A DNA stretch of 64,000 nucleotides from an uncultured Collinsella sp. (GTDB lineage: Bacteria > Actinomycetota > Coriobacteriia > Coriobacteriales > Coriobacteriaceae): positions 1-64,000 of the forward strand of contig CABUSH010000004.1 of the NCBI GenBank assembly GCA_902494195.1. Direction: 5' to 3'. How positions within the stretch are numbered: the stretch's first letter is position 1; each line of letters begins with the position of its first letter. The notes beneath the pieces are model-generated. The model had not been told where the DNA came from, ran no database searches, and saw only the letters and a list, made by a program, of their open reading frames with translations. Positions 24,807 through 31,475 of the stretch are shown piece after piece. A program made the position numbers and the translations under genes.

Positions 24807-26207
24807 ATGGACTACCGTAAATCAGCCCAAGAGGTGCTCGACAACGTCGGAGGCGCCGGCAACGTTGTTTCGGCCGCACACTGCGCCACGCGTCTGCGCC
24901 TGGTGATTGCCGATAACGCCAAGGTCGACACGGAGGCCCTCGAGAATATCGACGGCGCCAAGGGCGTCTTTGAGGCCCAAGGCCAGCTCCAGATTATTTT
25001 TGGCACTGGCACCGTCAACAAGGTCTACGACGAGTTCATTGCGGTCAGCGGCGTCGAGGCTGCCACCAAGGCCGAGGTCAAGGAGGCCGCGGCGCAGCAG
25101 CAGAACATCTTTATGCGTGCCATTAAGGTGCTCGGCGACGTCTTTGTCCCCATCATCCCCGCCATCGTGGCTTCGGGCTTGCTGCTGGGCATTATGAGCG
25201 CCCTCAACTTTATGGCCTCCAACGGCTTTATCGCGCTCGACACCAATAACTTTATCTACAAGATCGCCGACCTGGTCTCGGGCACGTCCTTCGGCATTCT
25301 GCAGATCCTGATCGGCTACTCCGCCGCAAAGGCCTTTGGCGCCAACCCGTATCTGGGTGCCGTCGTCGGCGGTGCGTTCATCAACTCCTCGCTGCAGAGC
25401 GCCTACACGGTTGCCTCCGAGGGCGTGCAGACCATGGTCACCGTCATTCCCGGCGTGTACAGCTTTGAGTGGGTCGGCTATCAGGGGCATGTGATCCCCA
25501 TCGTTATCGCCTGCGCCATTCTCGCCTTCCTCGAGAAGCGTCTGCACAAGATCGTTCCCGAGATGTTTGACCTCTTTGTGACCCCGCTCGTCTCGGTGTT
25601 CGTGACCGTGCTCGTGACGCTCGTTGCCGTCGGCCCCATCTTTGTCTGGGCCGAGAACGCCATCCTCGGTCTGATCCAGGCCCTGCTGACCCTGCCCTTC
25701 GGCATCGGTTCCTTTATCGTCGGCCTGTTCTATGCCCCCACGGTCGTTACCGGTATCCACCAGATGTACACCGCCATCGACCTGGGCCAGCTCGCCCAGT
25801 ACGGCGTGACCTATTGGCTGCCCATCGCCAGCGCCGCCAACATCGCTCAGGGTGGTGCCGCGCTCGCCGTTGCCTTTAAGACCCGCGATGCCAAGATCAA
25901 GGGACTGGCGCTTCCTTCGGCCCTGTCCGCCTTCATGGGCATTACCGAGCCTGCCATCTTTGGTGTGAACCTGCGCCTCTTTAAGCCCTTCATCGCCGGC
26001 TGCATCGGCGGCGGTTGCGGTGCCCTGGTCTGCGCGCTCACTTCGCTGGCTGCCTCCGGCACGGGCGTTACCGGTATCTTCGGTATCCTGCTGTGCCTGG
26101 CCCAGCCCGTGCAGTACGCGATCATGTTTGCGGTCGCCGCGCTGGTTTCCTTTGCTATCTCGTTTGTCCTGTACAAGGACGAGCCCAAGGCTTCCGAGCA
26201 GGCCTAA
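24807..26207 (+). CDS. Sucrose-type PTS EIIBC permease
   Basis: Start ATG 24807 follows GGAGGAAAGGG. The 466-residue protein has an EIIB domain (1-~85) with the phosphorylated cysteine in HCATRLRLV, then an EIIC domain with about ten membrane helices, including GAFINSSLQSAYT, GIHQMYTAID and MGITEPAIFGVNLR. Length and order fit the Glc-family, sucrose/trehalose-type permeases. There is no EIIA domain, so a separate EIIA elsewhere in the genome must supply the phosphate. The product would import and phosphorylate sucrose, feeding the GH32 enzyme downstream. Confidence 0.9.
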   Translation: MDYRKSAQEVLDNVGGAGNVVSAAHCATRLRLVIADNAKVDTEALENIDGAKGVFEAQGQLQIIFGTGTVNKVYDEFIAVSGVEAATKAEVKEAAAQQQNIFMRAIKVLGDVFVPIIPAIVASGLLLGIMSALNFMASNGFIALDTNNFIYKIADLVSGTSFGILQILIGYSAAKAFGANPYLGAVVGGAFINSSLQSAYTVASEGVQTMVTVIPGVYSFEWVGYQGHVIPIVIACAILAFLEKRLHKIVPEMFDLFVTPLVSVFVTVLVTLVAVGPIFVWAENAILGLIQALLTLPFGIGSFIVGLFYAPTVVTGIHQMYTAIDLGQLAQYGVTYWLPIASAANIAQGGAALAVAFKTRDAKIKGLALPSALSAFMGITEPAIFGVNLRLFKPFIAGCIGGGCGALVCALTSLAASGTGVTGIFGILLCLAQPVQYAIMFAVAALVSFAISFVLYKDEPKASEQA

Positions 26208-26227
26208 GAGCTTTTGATTGAGGGGAT

Positions 26228-26256
26228 GCCCGCGGGTCGTATGCTCGCGGGCGTTT
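26228..26256 (+). terminator. Hairpin after the PTS gene
   Basis: GCCCGCG (26228-26234) pairs with CGCGGGC (26246-26252), followed by GTTTCTC. The short T-run makes it a weak or partial terminator, which may lower expression of the hydrolase gene downstream. Confidence 0.45.
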
Positions 26257-26314
26257 CTCGTATCTGGTGCCGATCTCTGGTGCCTTGTTGCTTTCGATCC
26301 GTTAGGACTTTGAT

Positions 26315-27856
26315 ATGTCTAATGCACTTGGTCGCGACCTTGCAAAGCTGGTCGCCGCTGTTGACGCCGCCGCCTCTGAGTGCGGCCATGGCGCGTATGG
26401 CCAGCGCTTCCATATAATGCCGCCGGCGGGCTGGCTCAACGACCCCAACGGTCTTTGCCAGGCAGGCGGCGTGTTCCATGCCTATTTTCAGTATGCGCCG
26501 TTTGATGTCGAGGGTGGCGTTAAGGCCTGGGGCCATGCGACGAGCCGCGACCTTATGACGTGGGACTATGTTGGCGCTCCGTTGCTGCCCGACGAGCCGT
26601 TCGATTGCCACGGTGTGTATTCGGGCTCCGCGCTTGCCGAGGACGGTCGCATTCGCGTGCTCTATACGGGCAACGTTAAGCTTCCCGATGCGGACGGCAC
26701 GTACGACTACGTCAATACCGGCCGCCGCGCCGATACTGTTTATGTCGAGAGCGTTGATGGCCTTGCCGGTCGGGAGTTCAGCCAAAAGCGCGTGGTGCTG
26801 GCGTCCGAGGATTATCCCGAGGATTTGACCTGCCACGTGCGTGACCCCAAGGTGTGGCGCGATGATGATGGGCGTTACCACATGGTGCTGGGCGCGCGTC
26901 GTCGCGTGGACGGTCCGCATGTCGATAGTCGATTTTGCGCCATGCACGGCGAGGGTGCCGGGCGCGATGTGGGTGAGATCCTGGTGTATGGCTCGGCCGA
27001 TATGCTGAGTTGGGAGCTCGAGAGCCGTGTGTCTACGCCCGAGCGCTTTGGCTTTATGTGGGAGTGCCCGGGATACCTTGAGCTTGAGGCGGATGGCGGT
27101 GTACCGGCGAAGTGGCTGTCCTTCTCGCCCCAGGGCCTCAAGGGCGGTCGTTGGGACCGCGGCAATGTATATGCAGCGGGCTACATGCCTGTAACGGGCG
27201 ACATTACGGGCGGCAATGACGCTTATGAGCTGGGCGAGTTCCGCCTGTGGGACGCCGGTTTTGACTTCTATGCTCCGCAGGAGTTCACGGCCGAGGACGG
27301 TCGCCATATTCTAATCGGCTGGATGGGCATGCCCGATGAGCCGACCTATGGCAACGACCCCACCGTGGCGTGCGGCTGGCAGCACTGCATGACGGTGCCG
27401 CGTGAGCTTACAGCCGGTGCTGGCGGCGTGGTACTGCAGCAGCCGGCGCGCGAGATCGAGCGCCATTATGCCTCGGTGCGTGTGGGGGAGGGCTCGTTGG
27501 AGGTTGCCGGCGATACCTGTTTTGACGTTGTTGTTGACGGTGTCGACGGCGCGTTTACCGCGACCGTTGATGGCGAGCTAAAGCTGGTGCTTGTTCCCGC
27601 CGAGGGCGAACTGCCCTCGCGCTTTGAGATGCGATTTACCGATGAGAGTCGCGCTTCTGCCGGCTGCGGTCGTACCGTGCGTTGGGAGTCCGTCGACGAG
27701 GTTAGTAACGTGCGCATTGTTGGCGATGTTTCCTCGGTCGAGGTGTTTGTGAACGATGGTGCGCTCGTGTTCTCGACGCGCATCTATCCCGAGGCCTATG
27801 GCGTGACCGTTGACGCTCCGGGCGCGAATGTGACCTACCACGCGCTCAACATCTAA
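26315..27856 (+). CDS. scrB: GH32 sucrose-6-phosphate hydrolase
   Basis: The 513-residue enzyme has all three GH32 acidic motifs. WLNDPNG, near residue 40, holds the nucleophile Asp. RDPKVW, near residue 175, contains the stabilising Asp. WECPGY, near residue 250, contains the acid/base Glu. A C-terminal beta-sandwich follows the five-bladed propeller. No signal peptide is seen, so it acts inside the cell on sucrose-6-phosphate delivered by the PTS, giving glucose-6-phosphate and fructose. AGGA lies eight bases before the ATG. Pathway placement with the LacI regulator and the permease is firm. Confidence 0.92.
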   Translation: MSNALGRDLAKLVAAVDAAASECGHGAYGQRFHIMPPAGWLNDPNGLCQAGGVFHAYFQYAPFDVEGGVKAWGHATSRDLMTWDYVGAPLLPDEPFDCHGVYSGSALAEDGRIRVLYTGNVKLPDADGTYDYVNTGRRADTVYVESVDGLAGREFSQKRVVLASEDYPEDLTCHVRDPKVWRDDDGRYHMVLGARRRVDGPHVDSRFCAMHGEGAGRDVGEILVYGSADMLSWELESRVSTPERFGFMWECPGYLELEADGGVPAKWLSFSPQGLKGGRWDRGNVYAAGYMPVTGDITGGNDAYELGEFRLWDAGFDFYAPQEFTAEDGRHILIGWMGMPDEPTYGNDPTVACGWQHCMTVPRELTAGAGGVVLQQPAREIERHYASVRVGEGSLEVAGDTCFDVVVDGVDGAFTATVDGELKLVLVPAEGELPSRFEMRFTDESRASAGCGRTVRWESVDEVSNVRIVGDVSSVEVFVNDGALVFSTRIYPEAYGVTVDAPGANVTYHALNI

Positions 27857-27894
27857 GCGATTCATCGCATATCGGCGCTATACTGCAGCCGTAG

Positions 27895-27931
27895 CCCACG
27901 ATGCGGGAAACATCCGCATCGTGGGTTTTTG
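27895..27931 (+). terminator. Rho-independent terminator of scrB
   Basis: CCCACGATGCGG (27895-27906) and CCGCATCGTGGG (27914-27925) form a perfect 12 bp stem with a seven-base loop, followed by TTTTTG. The downstream gene starts only 26 bases after the stem. Confidence 0.9.
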
Positions 27932-27951
27932 TTATGGAGGGAAGGTGCCGT

Positions 27952-28941
27952 ATGGGCGTACAGCAGCTAGAAGAGGCCTGGGCTTTGAGGGCCAGCGCGC
28001 GTGAGGCGCGGTTGCTTGCGGCGTCGCATGTGCCGGCAGCGCTGTCGTTGCTGGGGATTGTACGGCCCGGCGATCGTCTGGTGGCCTTTGCGGATGACTT
28101 TGCCGATGCGTTTGCGAGCGGCTTTGATGACTGCGATGTTGTGCTCGTGGGCTCGCCGTCCGCCGAGGCGTTTGCCGCCGCATCCGAGGGCTTTGATGCT
28201 TCGTTTGATGCCGAGGGTCCGCACCTGTGGTGGTTCGTCAACTCCATCGGCGGGTTTGGTCTGCGTGTGCCCGATCTGCGTGCGCTGGGTCGGGCGGCGC
28301 GTGAGGCCCATGCGCTGCTGGTTGTTGACAACACCGTGGCGTCGGCTTTTGGCTGCGATCCGCTGCGGCTGGGTGCTGCGCTGTCGTTCGAAGCGCTTGA
28401 CCGTGTGTGCGCCGGTGAGGCTCCACGCAAGCTCGTTGCTGCTTCGGTGGCGCGCTCGCAGCTCAAGCGCCATCGTGTGGATGCCGCTGCCGAGTGCGCG
28501 CACGTATTGTTTGCAGGCTGCGGTGCGTCGGCGCTCGACCTTTCTGCCGAGGAGACCGACGTGCTGGAGCGTGGGCTTTCCTCGCTTAACGTCCGCATGC
28601 AGGCGCATTTCGACCGCGCCCGTGCGCTGGCCGAGTATCTGGCCGCCAACGAGATGGTGCGCAACGTTCGCTATCCCGGGCTGAGTTCGCATCCCGACCA
28701 TGCGGCTGCAACGGGAATCCTCGAGCACGGCTTTGGACCGGCAGTTGAGTTTGATCTTATCGAACGTAGCGCGGGCGAGCTGTTCGATGCTTTGCCCGGG
28801 GAGTTTCGCACATCGCCCGCCGGCGGCGCAACGACGCGCCTTTCGGCCCCACGCGGCAAGCAGGGGAGCACCATCCGCCTCTTCGCCGGTACCGACGACC
28901 CCTTGATCGTGGCCGCCACCCTAGACAATGCCCTCCGATGA
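27952..28941 (+). CDS. Cys/Met-metabolism PLP-enzyme homologue lacking the PLP lysine motif
   Basis: Start ATG 27952 follows GGAGGGAAGG; the longer in-frame ATG at 27901 lies inside the scrB terminator stem. The 329-residue protein clearly belongs to the cystathionine gamma-synthase/lyase fold. It shows VVDNTVASAF then DPLRLGAA, and later GLSSLNVRMQAHFDRARALA, VRNVRYPGLSSHPDH and a final RLSAPRGKQGSTIRLFAGTDDP. The segment where the family has S-x-TKY, the lysine that carries PLP, reads SFEALDRVCAG, with no lysine. It is also shorter than the usual 380-400 residues. It may be a pseudoenzyme or a relic; the frame is open and the ribosome binding site good. Confidence 0.75.
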   Translation: MGVQQLEEAWALRASAREARLLAASHVPAALSLLGIVRPGDRLVAFADDFADAFASGFDDCDVVLVGSPSAEAFAAASEGFDASFDAEGPHLWWFVNSIGGFGLRVPDLRALGRAAREAHALLVVDNTVASAFGCDPLRLGAALSFEALDRVCAGEAPRKLVAASVARSQLKRHRVDAAAECAHVLFAGCGASALDLSAEETDVLERGLSSLNVRMQAHFDRARALAEYLAANEMVRNVRYPGLSSHPDHAAATGILEHGFGPAVEFDLIERSAGELFDALPGEFRTSPAGGATTRLSAPRGKQGSTIRLFAGTDDPLIVAATLDNALR

Positions 28942-29014
28942 TTATTCTGGGACGGGGATTAAAAAATCATTAGGTACACAATGATTTTTTAATCCCCGTC
29001 CCAGAATAATCATC
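28937..29014. terminator. Bidirectional hairpin with 35 bp perfect arms
   Basis: The arms 28937-28971 and 28980-29014 are exact reverse complements over 35 bases, with the loop AGGTACAC. The T-run inside each arm (AAAAAATCATT / AATGATTTTTT) lets it work in both directions. It includes the stop codon of the PLP-homologue gene and separates it from the convergent regulator gene. The GGGACGGGG core recurs nearby at 29040 (CCCCGTCCC). Confidence 0.85.
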
Positions 29015-29055
29015 TATGGTGACCGACCAGCTAAAAAAGCCCCGTCCCAAATTGG

Positions 29056-29400
29056 CTACTCTTTGATGCTGGCGATGAGGGCGTTGGCTTTGGTGGCGAT
29101 GACGTTGTTAATGTCGGCCTGCAGCTCTTCGTAGACCGCTATGGCTCGCTCGCCGGCGGGGGTGAGGGTGGATCCGCGGGCGCCGTCGCGCTCGATGAGC
29201 TTGCAGCCCAGCTGACCTTCGGCCTCGTTTACAATGCGCCAGGCCTTGGAATACGCCATGCCCATGCTCTTGGCGGCGCGGTTGAGCGAGTGCTCGCGGG
29301 CAATACCCTGCAGCAGCAAGACGCAGCCGTGGCCGAACACGCCCGGCAGATCCTTGTCGCACGCTTGAATGACCAACTTTGCCGTCGTCTTGTACTCCAT
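29056..29400 (-). CDS. ModE/LysR-type winged-helix regulator
   Basis: The 114-residue product (ATG 29400; a GTG at 29409 is an alternative) is a single LysR-like winged helix with HSLNRAAKSMGMAYSKAWRIV, EGQLGCKLIERDGARGSTLTPAGERAI. That is the N-terminal domain of ModE-type molybdate regulators. No molybdate-binding domain follows, so it is the short one-domain form found near molybdenum cofactor or redox genes in anaerobes. No such genes are visible here, so the target is unknown. It is divergent from guaB and ends at the long bidirectional hairpin. Confidence 0.8.
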   Translation of the reverse strand: MEYKTTAKLVIQACDKDLPGVFGHGCVLLLQGIAREHSLNRAAKSMGMAYSKAWRIVNEAEGQLGCKLIERDGARGSTLTPAGERAIAVYEELQADINNVIATKANALIASIKE

Positions 29401-29485
29401 GTGCTCCACGTCTCCCCGCTAAAGTGTTTGCTGGGCAAACGCATAGCCTGCGTCAAACCCTCGTGTGCTCTTCTTAAATCATGCA

Positions 29486-29514
29486 TTGTAGCAGTCAAAG
29501 TGCGTTAAGATACT
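29486..29514 (+). promoter_or_regulatory. Candidate guaB promoter
   Basis: TTGTAG (29486-29491) and GATACT (29509-29514) are separated by 17 bases, giving a 70-80 base leader before guaB. No purine riboswitch fold is apparent in that leader. Confidence 0.4.
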
Positions 29515-29593
29515 TCCCCAGTATTGGGCGCCCAAGGTTGGGCTGGGTCCTACGAGGCCTGCAGCCGACCGGTCGCATGGAAAAAGGAGAAAC

Positions 29594-31105
29594 ATGGCTA
29601 CGTTCTTTCCCGGTGAGTCCCACACGTTTTCGGAGTATCTGCTGGTTCCTGGTTACTCGTCCTCGCAGTGCATCCCCAACAACGTCTCTCTTAAGACGCC
29701 GCTAACCCGCTTTAAGCGCGGTGAGAAGCCGGCAATCACCCTGAACATCCCCATGGTTTCCGCCATCATGCAGTCCGTCTCGGGCGTCGATATGGGTGTC
29801 GCGCTCGCTACCGAGGGTGGCCTGTCCTTCATTTACGGTTCCCAGAGCGCCGAGTCCGAGGCCGCTATGGTCAAGGCCGTCAAGGATCACAAGGCCGGCT
29901 TCGTTCAGTCCGATTCCACGCTGACCCCCGACATGACCATGGAGCAGGTCATCGAGCTCAAGGAGAAGACCGGTCACTCCACTATGCCGGTCACCGACGA
30001 CGGCACTCCCAAGGGTAAGCTCCTGGGCATCGTCACCAGCCGTGACTATCGCCCCAGCCGCGATGACCACCAGACGAAGGTCTCCGAGTTCATGACCCCG
30101 CGTGAGCAGCTCATCGTGGGCGACAAGAACATCAGCCTCAAGGTTGCCAACGACGTCATCTGGGACAACAAGCTCAACGCCCTGCCGATCGTCGACGACA
30201 ACGATCACCTGATGGGTATTGTCTTCCGCAAGGACTACGACAGCCACAAGACCAACCCCAACGAGCTGCTCGATGGCGACAAGCGCTACATGGTCGGCGC
30301 CGGTATCAACACCCGCGACTATGCCGAGCGCGTGCCGCTGCTCATCGAGGCCGGTGCCGACGTTCTGTGCATCGACTCCTCCGAGGGCTTCAGCGAGTGG
30401 CAGAAGCGCACCATCGAGTGGATCCGCGCCAACTATGGCGAGGACGTTAAGGTCGGCGCCGGTAACGTCGTCGACGCCGAGGGCTTCCGCTTCCTTGCCG
30501 ACTGCGGTGCCGACTTCATCAAGGTCGGTATCGGCGGCGGTTCCATCTGCATTACCCGCGAGACCAAGGGCATTGGCCGCGGCCAGGCCACCGCGCTGAT
30601 CGACGTCTGCCGCGCTCGTGACGAGTACTACGAGGAGACCGGTGTCTACGTGCCCGTGTGCTCCGACGGCGGCATCGTCTACGACTACCACATGACGCTC
30701 GCCCTTGCCATGGGTGCCGACTTCATGATGCTGGGCCGCTACTTCGCCCGCTTCGATGAGAGCCCGACCGAGCGCGTCAACGTGAACGGCCAGTACATGA
30801 AGGAGTACTGGGGCGAGGGTTCTGCGCGTGCCCGCAACTGGCAGCGCTACGACCTGGGCGGCGCCGCGAAGCTCAGCTTCGTCGAGGGCGTCGACTCCTA
30901 CGTTCCCTACGCCGGTTCCCTCAAGGACGGCGTGGGCGGCACGCTCTACAAGGTTAAGTCCACGATGTGCAACTGCGGTGCTCTCTCGATCCCCGAGCTC
31001 CAGGAAAAGGCACGTCTAACGCTGGTCAGCTCCACCTCCATCGTCGAAGGCGGCGCCCACGACGTAGTCGTCAAGGACTCCCAGCAAAGCGTCAGCTACC
31101 GCTAA
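29594..31105 (+). CDS. guaB: IMP dehydrogenase of the divergent, Tritrichomonas-like type
   Basis: The enzyme oxidises IMP to XMP with NAD, committing purines to GMP. It starts after AAAAAGGAGAAAC. The 503-residue sequence has an N-terminal barrel strand, two CBS domains (~95-215) and the active-site loop GIGGGSICITRE with catalytic C319. The flap ARNWQRYDLGG places R418-Y419 as the dyad. As I recall, length and numbering match the Tritrichomonas foetus enzyme rather than typical bacterial GuaB, which has GIGPGSIC. It stands alone between a candidate promoter and a long palindrome. Confidence 0.9.
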   Translation: MATFFPGESHTFSEYLLVPGYSSSQCIPNNVSLKTPLTRFKRGEKPAITLNIPMVSAIMQSVSGVDMGVALATEGGLSFIYGSQSAESEAAMVKAVKDHKAGFVQSDSTLTPDMTMEQVIELKEKTGHSTMPVTDDGTPKGKLLGIVTSRDYRPSRDDHQTKVSEFMTPREQLIVGDKNISLKVANDVIWDNKLNALPIVDDNDHLMGIVFRKDYDSHKTNPNELLDGDKRYMVGAGINTRDYAERVPLLIEAGADVLCIDSSEGFSEWQKRTIEWIRANYGEDVKVGAGNVVDAEGFRFLADCGADFIKVGIGGGSICITRETKGIGRGQATALIDVCRARDEYYEETGVYVPVCSDGGIVYDYHMTLALAMGADFMMLGRYFARFDESPTERVNVNGQYMKEYWGEGSARARNWQRYDLGGAAKLSFVEGVDSYVPYAGSLKDGVGGTLYKVKSTMCNCGALSIPELQEKARLTLVSSTSIVEGGAHDVVVKDSQQSVSYR

Positions 31106-31114
31106 GCGGCTTTC

Positions 31115-31200
31115 CCAAGCACCGCACCTTGCCGTTCAAACCGTCGCTCGCGTACCAAAGTACGCGTCGCTCCTCTTTCATGGCAATCTGCGGCACTTGG
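31115..31200. repeat. Long imperfect palindrome, copy 2
   Basis: CCAAGCACCGCACCTTGCC pairs imperfectly with GGCAATCTGCGGCACTTGG, around GCGTAC-CAAA-GTACGC. The core is shared with copy 1 at 23470-23520. It lies directly after guaB and may act as its 3' end structure. Confidence 0.55.
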
Positions 31201-31264
31201 AAAACCCGACCATGCTTGGGCGGGTAACAATTAGTGGTTGATTCAAAACCACGTTATTTAGATA

Positions 31265-31299
31265 AAGCGAGATGCGTGCAAGTCGCAGGCATCTCGCTT
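31265..31299 (+). promoter_or_regulatory. Hairpin 1 of the leuS upstream region
   Basis: AAGCGAGATGC (31265-31275) and GCATCTCGCTT (31289-31299) form a perfect 11 bp stem with a 13-base loop. A possible promoter (TTGATT 31238, 17 bases, GATAAA 31261) precedes it. No poly-T follows. Confidence 0.45.
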
Positions 31300-31333
31300 G
31301 TCGTATTTGCTATCATCAGTCAAGTTAACCTTA

Positions 31334-31452
31334 GGGTCGGTCGGCTTAGCTTTGTTCGCTACAAGTTCCGCACGCAAAGAAGAGCACTAAATGTGCTCTT
31401 CGTCTTGCGCAGGACTGTCCGCAGTAGCGAACAAAGCTAAGCCGACCGACCC
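31334..31452. repeat. 119-base inverted repeat with 29 bp perfect arms upstream of leuS
   Basis: The arms 31334-31362 and 31424-31452 are exact reverse complements, starting GGGTCGGTCGGCTTAGC. The centre holds a second stem, GAAGAGCAC/GTGCTCTTC (31379-31401). It ends 24 bases before the leuS ATG. No T-box motif (AGGGTGGNACCGCG) is present, so it is not a classical tRNA-sensing leader. It could be a small mobile palindrome or a cis-regulatory RNA. Confidence 0.75.
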
Positions 31453-31475
31453 CAGCTAAGATTAAAGGAGCTGAT

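Noticed and set aside
29515..29593. Purine riboswitch before guaB
   Set aside because: The conserved three-way junction sequence is not present.
31236..31475. T-box riboswitch before leuS
   Set aside because: No AGGGTGGNACCGCG motif or specifier loop; the region is instead two long hairpins.
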